From assembly GCF_001645125.1 (NCBI RefSeq), contig NZ_LXKA01000327.1:186001-250000 (forward strand): a stretch of DNA of 64,000 nt, given 5' to 3'. Below the pieces are notes generated by a model. It had not been told where the DNA came from. It worked only from the letters and a program-made list of their open reading frames with translations, and ran no database searches. Source of the stretch: Paraburkholderia ginsengiterrae. GTDB taxonomy: Bacteria > Pseudomonadota > Gammaproteobacteria > Burkholderiales > Burkholderiaceae. The translations under genes were made by a program, and so were the position numbers. This document shows, one piece after another, positions 46,081 to 55,087 of this stretch (its first letter is position 1; the number at the start of each line of letters is the position of its first letter).

Positions 46081-46117
46081 AAAAAAACGCCGGTTCATTG
46101 TGAACCGGCGTTTTTTT
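46081..46117. terminator. Bidirectional intrinsic terminator between cysM and mltB
   Basis: The perfect 17-bp arms (AAAAAAACGCCGGTTCA and TGAACCGGCGTTTTTTT) enclose a TTG loop. T-runs in both orientations serve the convergent cysM and mltB genes. Confidence 0.96.
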
Positions 46118-46160
46118 ATGCCACCCACGCGCGCGACACAACGGCCACGCACCCCGCCGT

Positions 46161-47387
46161 TTATTGTGAAGCCGCTGCCGGTGCAGCCGGCGCTGCCGCT
46201 GCTGCCGCGTCGCCTGCCTCCATCTGCGCCTTCACCCGCTGACCCAACTGATACACCGCGAGGGCATAGAAGAAGCTGCGGTTATAGCGCGTCAAAACGT
46301 AGAAGTTTTTCAGGCCCAGCATGTATTCGGTGCCGCGCCCCGGCGAGGGCAGATCCACCACCGTCACTGGCGTGCCGGCTTCCGTTGCTACATCCACGTC
46401 CGGCTCATTGAGCAGCAGTCCGGCGCGCAGCAATTGATCGAGTGGCCAGTGCGGTTCAGGCTTGCCGTCGGCGGCCGCCTGCGCGACGCCAAGACTGCCG
46501 GCGTCCGAGCCGATTTTCCACACCACCGGACGACCGTTCTCCCAGCCGTTCTGGCGCAGATAGTTCGCCACGCTGCCGATCGCGTCCGCCTGGCTGGTGC
46601 GCAGGTCGATCTGCTTGTTGCCGTCGTAGCTCACCGCGTATTGCACGATGCTGCTCGGCAGGAACTGCGGAATGCCGATCGCGCCGGTGTAGGAGCCAAG
46701 CACCGTGGTCGGATCGATCTGCGAATCGCGCGTCCACACCAGATAGTCTTCGAGGTTTTTGCGGAAGGTCGCCTGGCGATCCGCGCGATTGGCGGTGTTC
46801 GGGTAGTCGAAGCTGAGCGTGGTCAGCGCGTCGAGCACGCGGAAGTTGCCCATGAAGCGGCCATAAATCGTCTCCACGCCGATGATGCCGACGATCACCT
46901 CCGGCGGCACGCCGAACTCTTCATACGCGCGTTGCAAGGTGGCCTGATTCGCACGCCAGAAGCGCACGCCGGCGTTGATGCGGACCTGGTCGAGAAAGCG
47001 CGACTGGTAGACGCGCCAGTTCTTGACCGTGGGCGAGGGCGACGGCGTCACGAGCTTGACCGCGGTTGCCGAATAGCTCACGCCCGCAAACAGCGCGTGC
47101 AGCGCCGTCTCGTTGAAATCGTAGCGCGCGACCATGTCGTTGATAAACGCGTCGACATTGGGATTATTCGCATAGCGCTGAGGGATGATTTCTTCCTCAA
47201 ACGTTTGCCCTTGCGGCACCGCCGATTGCGGTTGGCTTTGAGCGAGCTGCACCGGCGGTTGTTTGCCGGCGCTTTGCGCGATCGCCGGACTGGTTGCCAT
47301 GAACATGCACGTTGCGACGGATATTGCGGCGGCCAAGGTTCTGTTGCGTAGCCGGTTTCGTGCGGACAGGGCAAGCTTGACGGTCAT
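46161..47387 (-). CDS. mltB: Membrane-associated lytic murein transglycosylase B
   Basis: This 408-residue peptidoglycan lytic transglycosylase cleaves MurNAc-GlcNAc bonds with 1,6-anhydro product formation. A signal sequence with hydrophobic core (LAAAISVATCMFMATSPAIA) is cleaved near residue 38. The catalytic glutamate is in IGVETIYGRFMGNFRVLDAL. ASVSYSATAVKL-type and GAIGIPQFLPSSI motifs are standard for the MltB family. A clear lipobox is not evident, so it may be soluble in the periplasm rather than lipid anchored. An Ala-rich tail ends the protein. Confidence 0.92.
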   Translation of the reverse strand: MTVKLALSARNRLRNRTLAAAISVATCMFMATSPAIAQSAGKQPPVQLAQSQPQSAVPQGQTFEEEIIPQRYANNPNVDAFINDMVARYDFNETALHALFAGVSYSATAVKLVTPSPSPTVKNWRVYQSRFLDQVRINAGVRFWRANQATLQRAYEEFGVPPEVIVGIIGVETIYGRFMGNFRVLDALTTLSFDYPNTANRADRQATFRKNLEDYLVWTRDSQIDPTTVLGSYTGAIGIPQFLPSSIVQYAVSYDGNKQIDLRTSQADAIGSVANYLRQNGWENGRPVVWKIGSDAGSLGVAQAAADGKPEPHWPLDQLLRAGLLLNEPDVDVATEAGTPVTVVDLPSPGRGTEYMLGLKNFYVLTRYNRSFFYALAVYQLGQRVKAQMEAGDAAAAAAPAAPAAASQ

Positions 47388-47623
47388 AGTGAGCTAGGGG
47401 CGCGTTGCGTAAAAGACGAGGGAAAAACAGCGGGAAACCGATCGGGGCAGTATACCCGACGCCTCCCGGAAAACTGTGCCTGACGCGTCACAACCGGCGT
47501 CGCAGCGGGCGTCACAGCCGGTTCGTGTGGTAACTTGACGACTGTTGGCGCGCAGAGGGTGCGCGCCTCTCGATGGAGACACGCCGCGCGCGTTTCGAAG
47601 ACGCCGCGCCGCGCAAGAAAATC

Positions 47624-48547
47624 ATGGCAACAGGTTTTTATTCTCACGCCGACTGTCTGCGGCATGATATGGGGCAATGGCATCCCGAATGCCCGGCGCG
47701 CCTGCAGGCAATCGAAGATCAATTGATCGCGAGCCGTATCGACTCGCTGATCGAGCGCGAGTCGCCGCCGCTTGCCGACGAAGCCGCGTTGCTGCGCGTG
47801 CATACGCAAGCGCACGTCGATTACATCCGCAGCCTTTCGCCGCTGGAAGGCATCGCGGAAATCGATCCCGATACGACGATGACCCCGCACACGTTGCAAG
47901 CCGCGTTGCGGGCGGCCGGTGCCGCGGTAGCCGCGACCGATGCGGTGATCGAAGGCCGCTACGACAACGCCTTCTGCAGCGTGCGCCCGCCTGGCCACCA
48001 TGCGGAGCCGGCGCGTGCCATGGGCTTCTGCTTTTTCAACAACGTCGCGATCGCCGCGCGTCATGCGCTCGAAGTGCATGGCCTGCAGCGCGTCGCGATC
48101 ATCGACTTCGACGTGCATCATGGCAACGGCACCGAAGCCGCCTTCTCGGGCGACTCCCGCGTGCTGATGTGCAGCTTCTTCCAGCATCCGTTCTATCCGT
48201 TCACCGGCGCCGATAATCAGGCGCCCAATATGTGCAACGTGCCGATGCCGGCGCGCTCGAAAGGCATGGAAGTGCGCGAGGTGGTGGACATGATGTGGCT
48301 GCCGCGCCTGCATGAATTCAAGCCGGAAATGCTCTTCATCTCGGCCGGCTTCGACGCGCATCGCGAAGACGACCTCGGCAATATGGGTCTCGTCGAAGAC
48401 GACTACGCGTGGATTACCGGGCAGATGCGCGAGATTGCGAAACGCTATGCACGCGGGCGGATCGTCAGTTGCCTCGAAGGTGGCTACAACCTGTCCGCGC
48501 TCGGGCGCAGCGTGGTCGCCCACGTGCGCTCGCTCGCCGGGATCTGA
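47624..48547 (+). CDS. Histone deacetylase family protein (zinc amidohydrolase)
   Basis: This 307-residue arginase/deacetylase-fold enzyme has the class II HDAC/acetylpolyamine amidohydrolase set: RPPGHHAEP with the paired catalytic His, IIDFDVHHGNGTEAAF with zinc-ligand Asp and His, SAGFDAHRED with the second zinc Asp, and EGGYN near the C-terminus. The start at 47624 (MATGFYSHADCLRHDMGQWH) is preferred over 47573. Bacterial members deacetylate polyamines or acetylated small molecules, or act on protein lysines; the substrate here is open. The crotonase gene follows 51 nt later and may be cotranscribed. Confidence 0.9.
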   Translation: MATGFYSHADCLRHDMGQWHPECPARLQAIEDQLIASRIDSLIERESPPLADEAALLRVHTQAHVDYIRSLSPLEGIAEIDPDTTMTPHTLQAALRAAGAAVAATDAVIEGRYDNAFCSVRPPGHHAEPARAMGFCFFNNVAIAARHALEVHGLQRVAIIDFDVHHGNGTEAAFSGDSRVLMCSFFQHPFYPFTGADNQAPNMCNVPMPARSKGMEVREVVDMMWLPRLHEFKPEMLFISAGFDAHREDDLGNMGLVEDDYAWITGQMREIAKRYARGRIVSCLEGGYNLSALGRSVVAHVRSLAGI

Positions 48548-48598
48548 GACTGAGCTGCTGCGCCGCGCGCGGCGCAATCATTTCGAAGGAGGCGGGTC

Positions 48599-49405
48599 AT
48601 GAATGCCGACGCGCATAACGCTTCACTGATCGAGATCGAACATGGCGCGTACGGCGTGCCGGGCGTCGTGCGCTTGACGATGAATCGGCCCGCTGCCTTC
48701 AATGCGCTGTCCGAAGCCTTGCTCGATGACTTGCAAAAGGCATTGACCGGGATCGCGCAGTCCGATGCGCGCGTGGTCGTGATTGCCGGCGCGGGCCGCG
48801 CGTTTTGCGCGGGGCACGACCTGAAGGAAATGCGCGCTTCGCCGTCGCTGGCGTACTACCAAGGATTGTTCGCCCGCTGCACGAAGCTGATGATGACGAT
48901 CCAGCGCATGCCGCAGCCGGTGATCGCGCGCGTGCAGGGCATTGCCACGGCGGCGGGCTGTCAGCTCGTCGCGATGTGCGACCTCGCGGTTGCGGCTGAC
49001 ACCGCCCGTTTTGCCGTCTCGGGTGTGAACTTGGGGTTGTTTTGCGCGACGCCTTCCGTGCCGCTGTCGCGTAATCTGTCGCGCAAGGCGGCGCTCGAAA
49101 TGCTGCTCACCGGCGACTTTATCGATGCCGCCGAGGCGAAGCGCCAGGGTCTCGTGAACCGCACGGCTCCCGAGGACGCGCTCGACTCGGAGCTCGCGCG
49201 GCTCGCCACCAGCATCTGCGCGAAACCCGTCGAGGCCGTGAGCGCCGGCAAGGGGCTCTTCTATCGTCAACTGGAGATGGGCATCGAGGCGGCGTATCAG
49301 CTTGCGGGCCAGACCATGGCCTGCAATATGATGGATGAGTCGGCGCTCGAAGGCGTGCAGGCCTTCATCGACAAACGGCCGCCCGACTGGAAGCATCAGG
49401 CCTGA
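48599..49405 (+). CDS. Enoyl-CoA hydratase/isomerase family protein, ECHDC3-like
   Basis: This 268-residue crotonase-fold protein has the oxyanion-hole segments AGAGRAFCAGHDLKEM and GIATAAGCQLVAMC. The two glutamates of classical hydratases are replaced: the first position is Q in AAGCQLVAM and the second lies within SGVNLGLFCATPSVPLS. That pattern matches the ECHDC3 subgroup, so standard hydratase activity is doubtful. A strong GAAGGAGG precedes the ATG at 48599. The stop overlaps the convergent hydrolase gene by 10 nt. It follows the HDAC-like gene by 51 nt. Confidence 0.88.
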   Translation: MNADAHNASLIEIEHGAYGVPGVVRLTMNRPAAFNALSEALLDDLQKALTGIAQSDARVVVIAGAGRAFCAGHDLKEMRASPSLAYYQGLFARCTKLMMTIQRMPQPVIARVQGIATAAGCQLVAMCDLAVAADTARFAVSGVNLGLFCATPSVPLSRNLSRKAALEMLLTGDFIDAAEAKRQGLVNRTAPEDALDSELARLATSICAKPVEAVSAGKGLFYRQLEMGIEAAYQLAGQTMACNMMDESALEGVQAFIDKRPPDWKHQA

Positions 49406-50301
49406 ATCACCAGCCGTTTTTCGATCCACGCAATCAACGCCCCGATTACCTGATCGCGGTCGATGTCGTTCATCGTCTCGTGGTAGCTGCCTTCATGCAG
49501 CGTCAGCGTCTTATCCAGCGAACCTGCGTGCGCGCCGAACTCGCGGCTGCCATCAGGCTCGGTGAGCTTGTCGGCGGTGCCGTGATACACCAGCAGCGGC
49601 ACACGCAGATCCGCGCGGCCGCGTTCGATACGCGCCATCGCCAGCAACAGTTCCGCGCCGGTGCGCGCGGGGATTGCGCCGTGATGCACGAGCGGGTCAT
49701 TGCGATTGGCGTTCACCACGGGCTGCAGGCGCGATAGCAACGACGCGTCGATTTTCATGGCCGGGAAGCTCGGATAGAGACGGCTGATCACCTGGCTCAG
49801 CTTGAGCATCCAGCGCGGCACGTCGTGCCCCGGCGCGAGGGCCGGGCTAGACAGAATCAGGCCGTTCAGCCGCCGGCCGCTCGCCTTGAGGCGCTCGATC
49901 GCGTAGAGCGCGGCCACCGCTCCGCCCATGCTGTGCCCCATCAGGAAGAGCGGCGCGCCACGCTCGGCCGTGGCGTCGAGCAAGGCTTGAGCGTCCTGCA
50001 GATAGTCGTCGAAGCGCTTCACGAACGCCCGCTTGCCCGGCGCGTGACCGTGGCCGCGCAGATCGATCGCAACCAGTTCGATGCCGGCCGCGTTCAGCCG
50101 TGCGGCCAGCGCCGCGTAGCGGCCGGCGTGCTCGGCCAGTCCGTGGATCAGCGCGACCGTGGCGCGCGTCGGCGCGGTGGCCGGCCAGCGGTACAGCGGC
50201 AATTCCACGCCGTCGCCGGTCATGACCGACGTGCGCTGCGGCGCGCCGTCATTCCTGTCGCCCGAGATGGGCCGCACGTTGCTGCTTTGGGATGTCTCCA
50301 T
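49396..50301 (-). CDS. Alpha/beta hydrolase, monoacylglycerol lipase/lysophospholipase-like
   Basis: This 301-residue serine hydrolase has the nucleophile elbow FLMGHSMGGAVAALYAIERL. Its oxyanion segment is VALIHGLAEHAGRYAALA, and the acid and histidine lie in VYHGTADKLTEPDGS and EGSYHETMND. The HGxxEHxxRY pattern is typical of monoglyceride lipases and PldB-like lysophospholipases. No signal peptide is present. The substrate is not determinable here. It converges on the crotonase gene with a 10-nt overlap. Confidence 0.88.
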   Translation of the reverse strand: METSQSSNVRPISGDRNDGAPQRTSVMTGDGVELPLYRWPATAPTRATVALIHGLAEHAGRYAALAARLNAAGIELVAIDLRGHGHAPGKRAFVKRFDDYLQDAQALLDATAERGAPLFLMGHSMGGAVAALYAIERLKASGRRLNGLILSSPALAPGHDVPRWMLKLSQVISRLYPSFPAMKIDASLLSRLQPVVNANRNDPLVHHGAIPARTGAELLLAMARIERGRADLRVPLLVYHGTADKLTEPDGSREFGAHAGSLDKTLTLHEGSYHETMNDIDRDQVIGALIAWIEKRLVIQA

Positions 50302-50447
50302 GGCCGCCGTTTGTCCTGATTTTGTTCCGCCCGATCATAGTCGTAGCGGCAGTGCGTGCGCGAGCATCTCGCACCGAATGAGCCTCTAATGCCCTCAGGT
50401 TATGAAAAGATCGTAATTGATTATTAAAGGGTATGTCAGCGCTGCGG

Positions 50448-50453
50448 TAGAAT
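50448..50453 (+). promoter_or_regulatory. Candidate -10 of metNIQ promoter
   Basis: TAGAAT lies about 95 nt before the metN start in a locally AT-rich region; the matching -35 is poor. The same TAGAATCG block is used upstream of gyrA and cysM. Confidence 0.4.
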
Positions 50454-50478
50454 CGCGGGTTCAAATCCCAATAAAAGC

Positions 50479-50540
50479 AACGGCGGCCGCTTGTCGGGAG
50501 CGCACAGCGCTCGCTGGCAGCCTCCGCCGTTTCGTTTTTT
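50479..50540 (+). promoter_or_regulatory. Terminator-like hairpin immediately before metN start
   Basis: AACGGCGG (50479-50486) and CCGCCGTT (50524-50531) form the base of a long imperfect stem, with an inner perfect stem GAGCGC/GCGCTC. This is followed at once by TTTCGTTTTTT ending one base before the metN ATG. It has the form of an intrinsic terminator placed inside the leader. No Shine-Dalgarno sequence remains between it and the start codon, so attenuation or a structure-dependent translation control is suggested. Confidence 0.55.
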
Positions 50541-50541
50541 C

Positions 50542-51576
50542 ATGATCGAAATACGCAATATCTCCCAGCGGTTCGCCGGGCCCCGGGGCTGGGTCGAGGC
50601 GCTGCACAACGTCAATCTGTCGATTCCGGCGGGCGAGGTGTTCGGCATCATCGGCCGCAGCGGCGCGGGCAAGAGCACGCTCGTGCGCACCCTCAATCTG
50701 CTGACGCGTCCCTCGGAAGGCAATATCGTCGTCAACGGCCGCGATCTGACGACGCTGCCTGCCGCGCAATTGCGCGAGGCGCGCCGCGAGATCGGCATGA
50801 TCTTCCAGCACTTCAACCTGCTCTCGTCGCGCACGGTCTACGAGAACGTGGCGCTGCCGCTCGAGCTCGCCGGCATCAAGCGCGACGAAATCGAAGCGAA
50901 CGTGCTGCCGCTGCTCGATCTGGTTGGTCTCTCGGCACAGAAGGATCGCTATCCGGCGCAGATCAGCGGTGGGCAGAAGCAGCGCGTGGGTATCGCCCGC
51001 GCGCTTGCGAGCAAGCCGAAAGTGCTGCTCTCCGACGAAGCGACCTCCGCGCTCGATCCCGAAACCACGCGCGCGATTCTCGACCTGCTCAAGCGCATCA
51101 ATCGCGAACTGAACCTGACGATCGTGCTGATCACGCACCAGATGGATGTGATCAAGCAGGTCTGCGACCGCGTCGCCGTGCTGGATGCGGGCCGCGTGGT
51201 GGAAGAGGGCAAGGTCATCGACGTGTTCCTGCAACCGCGTCACGAAGTCACGCGCGCGTTGATCGGCGACGTGATCGCGCAAGAGTTGCCGCCTGCCATG
51301 AAGGCACGCGTCGCCGAGCGGCTCAAGACCGGCAGCGGCCATCTGCTGAGGCTCGCGTTCACCGGCTCGGGCGTCGATCAACCGATTCTGTCGGAAACGA
51401 TTCGCCGCTACGAACTCGACTTCAACATCCTGCACGGCCAGATCGACGAGATCCAGGGGCAGGCGTTCGGCTCGCTCGCGGTGCTCGCGGGCGGCGAACC
51501 GGTGAAGGTGGCGCAGGCGCTGACGTATCTGCGCGAGCAAGGCGTGGTGGTGGAGGAGCTCTCGTATGTTGAGTGA
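50542..51576 (+). CDS. metN: Methionine ABC transporter ATP-binding protein
   Basis: This 344-residue ATPase drives D/L-methionine import. Walker A is [16 protein letters not shown], the signature is [16 protein letters not shown], and Walker B is [13 protein letters not shown]. The C-terminal NIL domain (about residues 265-344) gives methionine feedback inhibition in this family. The ATG at 50542 matches relatives and lies one base after a terminator-like hairpin; an in-frame TTG at 50491 is an alternative start. It overlaps metI by 11 nt. Confidence 0.96.
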   Translation: MIEIRNISQRFAGPRGWVEALHNVNLSIPAGEVFGIIGRSGAGKSTLVRTLNLLTRPSEGNIVVNGRDLTTLPAAQLREARREIGMIFQHFNLLSSRTVYENVALPLELAGIKRDEIEANVLPLLDLVGLSAQKDRYPAQISGGQKQRVGIARALASKPKVLLSDEATSALDPETTRAILDLLKRINRELNLTIVLITHQMDVIKQVCDRVAVLDAGRVVEEGKVIDVFLQPRHEVTRALIGDVIAQELPPAMKARVAERLKTGSGHLLRLAFTGSGVDQPILSETIRRYELDFNILHGQIDEIQGQAFGSLAVLAGGEPVKVAQALTYLREQGVVVEELSYVE

Positions 51577-52219
51577 AATGTTCGATATGTTCGTCCAGTC
51601 GTTCTGGGAAACGCTCGTCATGGTGGGCATTTCCGGACTGGTCGGCGCGGCGGTGGGTTTGCCGCTCGGCGTGTTGCTGTATCTGACGGATCGTCAGGGC
51701 GTGTTGCAGAACATCGCGGTCAATCGCGTGATGGGCGTGATCGTGAACGCGGTCCGTTCGACGCCGTTCATCATCCTGCTGGTGGCGGTGATTCCGTTCA
51801 CGCGCCTCGTAGTGGGGTCGTCGATCGGGACGGCAGCCGCCGTCGTGCCGCTGACGATTGCCGCCGCGCCGTTCATCGCGCGTCTCGTCGAAACGGCGCT
51901 GCGCGAAGTGGACCGCGGCCTGATCGAAGCGGCGCAGGCGATGGGCGCGACCACCAGCCAGATCGTCTTCAAGGTGCTGCTGCCGGAATCGCTGCCGGGC
52001 GTGGTTGCCGGCTTGACGATCACCTTCGTCTCGCTGGTCGGCTATTCGGCTATGGCAGGCGCGATCGGCGGCGGCGGTCTTGGCGATCTTGGCATTCGTT
52101 ATGGGTATCAGCGGTTTCTGCCGGAAGTGATGCTGACGGTCGTGGTGATTCTGATCGTCTTCGTGCAACTGGTGCAGTCGTTCGGGGATTGGCTCGTGCG
52201 TCGTTTGAGCCATAAATAA
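51566..52219 (+). CDS. metI: Methionine ABC transporter permease
   Basis: This 217-residue inner-membrane permease has five helices. The coupling-helix EAA-like loop is [20 protein letters not shown], which contacts MetN. It starts inside the metN coding end (11-nt overlap), giving tight coupling, and is followed by metQ after 30 nt. Confidence 0.95.
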   Translation: MLSEMFDMFVQSFWETLVMVGISGLVGAAVGLPLGVLLYLTDRQGVLQNIAVNRVMGVIVNAVRSTPFIILLVAVIPFTRLVVGSSIGTAAAVVPLTIAAAPFIARLVETALREVDRGLIEAAQAMGATTSQIVFKVLLPESLPGVVAGLTITFVSLVGYSAMAGAIGGGGLGDLGIRYGYQRFLPEVMLTVVVILIVFVQLVQSFGDWLVRRLSHK

Positions 52220-52249
52220 ACACAATCCAGAGATTCGCAAAGGTCCAAC

Positions 52250-53047
52250 ATGCAACGTCGTTTCATTCTCAAGCTGGCCGCCGCGCTCGGCGCCGCATCG
52301 CTCTTCGCCGCGGGCGCGGCGCACGCTGAAGACACGATCAAGGTCGGCGTGACCGGCGGTCCGCACGCGCAGATCATGGAAGTCGTGAAGACGGTCGCGG
52401 CGAAAAACGGCTTGAACATCAAGATCGTCGAATTCTCCGATTACGTGCAGCCGAACGCCGCGCTCGCCGGCGGCGATCTGGACGCGAACAGCTACCAGCA
52501 CGACCCGTACTTGCAGGCGCAAGTGAAGGACCGCGGCTACAAGCTGATCCGTGTCGCGGACACCGTCACGTACCCCATGGGTATCTATTCGAAGAAAGTG
52601 AAGACGCTGGCCGAGCTGCAACCGGGTGCGAAGATCGCGGTGCCGAATGATCCGACGAATGGCGGCCGCGCGCTTCTGCTGCTGCAGAAGCAGGGTCTCC
52701 TGAAGCTGCGTGCCGACGCCGGCCTGAAGGCGACGCCGCTCGACATCGTCGACAACCCGAAGAAGCTGAAGATCGTCGAACTCGACGCCGCGCAAATCCC
52801 GCGCTCGCTGAACGATGTGGACGCCGCGGCGATCAACACCAACTTCGCGATGGAAGCGGGCCTGAAGCCCAAGCAGGACGCGATCGCGATTGAAGATCCG
52901 AAAGGCCCGTACGTGAACATCATCGCGATCCGCGAGGCCGACCGGAACAAACCGTGGGTCGCCAAGCTGGTCGCGGCGTATCATTCGCCGGAAGTGAAGC
53001 AGTTCGTTGAAAGCAAATTTGGCGGGTCGGTGATCACCGCGTGGTGA
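52250..53047 (+). CDS. metQ: Methionine ABC transporter substrate-binding protein
   Basis: This 265-residue NlpA/MetQ family protein captures methionine in the periplasm. The signal peptide is MQRRFILKLAAALGAASLFA and ends at AHA (residue 25). There is no lipobox cysteine near the cleavage site, so unlike many MetQ proteins it should be a soluble periplasmic protein. Family motifs DYVQPNAALAGGDLDANSYQ and NDPTNGGRALLLLQ are intact. A terminator follows 61 nt after the stop. Confidence 0.95.
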   Translation: MQRRFILKLAAALGAASLFAAGAAHAEDTIKVGVTGGPHAQIMEVVKTVAAKNGLNIKIVEFSDYVQPNAALAGGDLDANSYQHDPYLQAQVKDRGYKLIRVADTVTYPMGIYSKKVKTLAELQPGAKIAVPNDPTNGGRALLLLQKQGLLKLRADAGLKATPLDIVDNPKKLKIVELDAAQIPRSLNDVDAAAINTNFAMEAGLKPKQDAIAIEDPKGPYVNIIAIREADRNKPWVAKLVAAYHSPEVKQFVESKFGGSVITAW

Positions 53048-53108
53048 GCCGGCGGCCTATCGATGTAGCTAGACACGACGGCAATGCAAAATTAGAGTCG
53101 TAAATCGG

Positions 53109-53135
53109 AACCCGGGGTTGTCACCCGGGTTTTTT
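53109..53135 (+). terminator. Intrinsic terminator of metNIQ
   Basis: AACCCGGG and CCCGGGTT form an 8-bp stem with a 7-nt loop, followed by T residues to 53135. Confidence 0.9.
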
Positions 53136-53148
53136 CGAGATTAAAATA

Positions 53149-53160
53149 GAACGACCGTTC
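53149..53160. promoter_or_regulatory. TetR-type palindrome upstream of etfBA
   Basis: GAACG-AC-CGTTC is a perfect 5+5 palindrome, 80 nt before the -10 candidate of the etf operon. Many TetR-family regulators of fatty-acid genes bind short GC-centred palindromes of this kind, so control of etfBA by such a repressor is plausible; the protein is not in the window. Confidence 0.4.
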
Positions 53161-53239
53161 GATATTGCCGTCACGCCGCTGAGGAGCGATATCCTCTTGC
53201 TAGAGCGCCCGCGACAGCGGCTGCCGTGAGGGCAGTCGC

Positions 53240-53245
53240 TATAAT
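53240..53245 (+). promoter_or_regulatory. Candidate -10 of etfBA
   Basis: A perfect TATAAT lies 40 nt before the etfB start. A CTGCC/GGCAG hairpin (53221-53235) overlaps where a -35 would be, so activator or repressor input is possible. Confidence 0.55.
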
Positions 53246-53285
53246 GTCCGTCGGGTTGACGTATTCGTAACTTTGGAGCGTGTGC

Positions 53286-54035
53286 ATGAAAATCCTGGTG
53301 CCAGTGAAGAGAGTGGTCGATTACAACGTGAAAGTCCGGGTGAAATCGGACGGCACGGGCGTCGATATCGCCAACGTGAAGATGTCGATGAATCCGTTCG
53401 ACGAAATCGCGGTGGAAGAAGCGGTGCGTCTGCGCGAAGCGGGCGTGGCGACGGAAGTGATCGCCGTGTCGGCAGGTGTGACGCAGTCGCAGGAAACGCT
53501 GCGCACGGCGCTGGCAATCGGCGCGGACCGCGCGATCCTGATCGAGTCGAACGAAGACCTGCAGCCGCTGGCCGTGGCCAAGCTGCTGAAGGCGCTGGTC
53601 GACAAGGAACAGCCGCAACTGGTGATCCTGGGCAAGCAGGCCATCGACGACGACTCGAACCAGACCGGCCAGATGCTGGCTGCGCTGGCGAACCTGCCGC
53701 AGGCCACGTTTGCCTCGAAGGTTGTCGTTGCAGATGGCAAGGCCACCGTGTCGCGTGAAGTGGACGGCGGTGCCGAAACGCTGTCGCTGAGCTTGCCCGC
53801 TGTGATCACCACTGACCTGCGCCTGAACGAGCCGCGCTACGTGACGTTGCCGAACATCATGAAGGCGAAGAAGAAGCCGCTGGAAGTCATCAAGCCGGTA
53901 GACCTCGGCGTTGACGTCGCACCGCGCCTGAAGACGCTGAAAGTCGCCGAGCCGCCCAAGCGCTCCGCCGGTGTGATGGTGCCGGACGTGAAGACGCTGG
54001 TCGAGAAGCTGAAGACCGAAGCCAAGGTGCTGTAA
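53286..54035 (+). CDS. etfB: Electron transfer flavoprotein beta subunit
   Basis: This 249-residue subunit binds AMP and, with EtfA, accepts electrons from acyl-CoA dehydrogenases. [19 protein letters not shown] opens the protein, and [20 protein letters not shown] contains the conserved nucleotide-site region. [20 protein letters not shown] is the dehydrogenase recognition loop near residue 200. The start at 53286 has GGAG 8 nt upstream. It lies 14 nt before etfA. Confidence 0.96.
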   Translation: MKILVPVKRVVDYNVKVRVKSDGTGVDIANVKMSMNPFDEIAVEEAVRLREAGVATEVIAVSAGVTQSQETLRTALAIGADRAILIESNEDLQPLAVAKLLKALVDKEQPQLVILGKQAIDDDSNQTGQMLAALANLPQATFASKVVVADGKATVSREVDGGAETLSLSLPAVITTDLRLNEPRYVTLPNIMKAKKKPLEVIKPVDLGVDVAPRLKTLKVAEPPKRSAGVMVPDVKTLVEKLKTEAKVL

Positions 54036-54049
54036 GGGAGACAGAGCAA

Positions 54050-54985
54050 ATGACGAATCTGGTAATTGCAGAACACGACAACGCGTCGATCAAGGCCGCG
54101 ACGCTGAACACGATTGCAGCGGCGCAGAAGATTGGTGGCGACGTGCACGTGCTGGTGGCGGGTCACAACGCGCAAGCGGCTGCGGACGCGGCAGCGAAGA
54201 TCGCAGGCGTGTCGAAGGTGCTGCTGGCTGACGCGCCGCAACTCGAAGCGGGCCTCGCGGAGAACGTCGAAGCGACGGTGATCGCGATCGCGAAGAACTA
54301 CACGCACATCCTGGCTCCGGCAACGGCGGCGGGCAAGAACGTCACGCCGCGTATCGCCGCGAAGCTCGACGTCGCACAGATCAGCGACATCACCGCGGTC
54401 GATTCGCCGGACACGTTCGAGCGTCCGATCTACGCAGGCAACGCGATCGCAACGGTGCAGTCGGCTGACCCGATCAAGGTCATCACGGTGCGCACGACCG
54501 GTTTCGACGCCGTGGCGGCCGAAGGCGGCAGCGCGGCGATCGAGAAGATCGAAGCCGCAGCAGACAGCGGCCTGTCGCAGTTCGTGAGCCGTGAAGTGAC
54601 GAAGCTGGACCGTCCGGAACTGACGTCGGCGAAGATTATCGTTTCCGGTGGCCGGGGTCTCGGCAACGGCGAGAACTACACGAAGGTGCTGGAGCCGCTG
54701 GCCGACAAGCTGAATGCGGCGCTGGGCGCATCGCGCGCGGCCGTCGATGCGGGCTTCGTGCCGAACGACTATCAGGTCGGCCAGACCGGCAAGATCGTCG
54801 CGCCGCAACTGTACGTGGCGGTCGGCATCTCGGGTGCGATCCAGCATCTGGCGGGCATGAAGGATTCGAAGGTGATCGTCGCGATCAACAAGGACCCCGA
54901 AGCACCGATCTTCAGCGTTGCGGACTATGGTCTGGTGGGCGATCTGTTTACGCTCGTGCCGGAGCTCGTTAGCGAACTCGGCTAA
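54050..54985 (+). CDS. etfA: Electron transfer flavoprotein alpha subunit
   Basis: This 311-residue FAD-binding partner of EtfB carries the FAD motif [14 protein letters not shown] and [20 protein letters not shown] near residues 240-262. [19 protein letters not shown] ends the FAD domain. It passes electrons from dehydrogenases to ETF-ubiquinone oxidoreductase. It is followed by a terminator and then an acyl-CoA dehydrogenase, its likely electron donor. Confidence 0.96.
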   Translation: MTNLVIAEHDNASIKAATLNTIAAAQKIGGDVHVLVAGHNAQAAADAAAKIAGVSKVLLADAPQLEAGLAENVEATVIAIAKNYTHILAPATAAGKNVTPRIAAKLDVAQISDITAVDSPDTFERPIYAGNAIATVQSADPIKVITVRTTGFDAVAAEGGSAAIEKIEAAADSGLSQFVSREVTKLDRPELTSAKIIVSGGRGLGNGENYTKVLEPLADKLNAALGASRAAVDAGFVPNDYQVGQTGKIVAPQLYVAVGISGAIQHLAGMKDSKVIVAINKDPEAPIFSVADYGLVGDLFTLVPELVSELG

Positions 54986-55026
54986 GCGCCGTAGCGCCGT
55001 GTAAAAGGCACCTGGCAGAACACGAA

Positions 55027-55061
55027 AGGGCGCAGGACCGTTCAGGTCCAGCGCCCTTTTT
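55027..55061 (+). terminator. Intrinsic terminator after etfA
   Basis: AGGGCGC/GCGCCCT plus inner GGACC/GGTCC form a continuous imperfect stem with a 5-nt loop and five T residues, 42 nt after the etfA stop. Confidence 0.9.
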
Positions 55062-55087
55062 CACATCAAGGCGGGAGGAGAACTGAA

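Noticed and set aside
50452-50466. Sequence resembling a tRNA T-loop (GCGGGTTCAAATCCC) before metN
   Set aside because: Only three base pairs flank the loop, and no acceptor, D or anticodon arms can be formed around it. No integrase lies nearby, so an att site is not supported.
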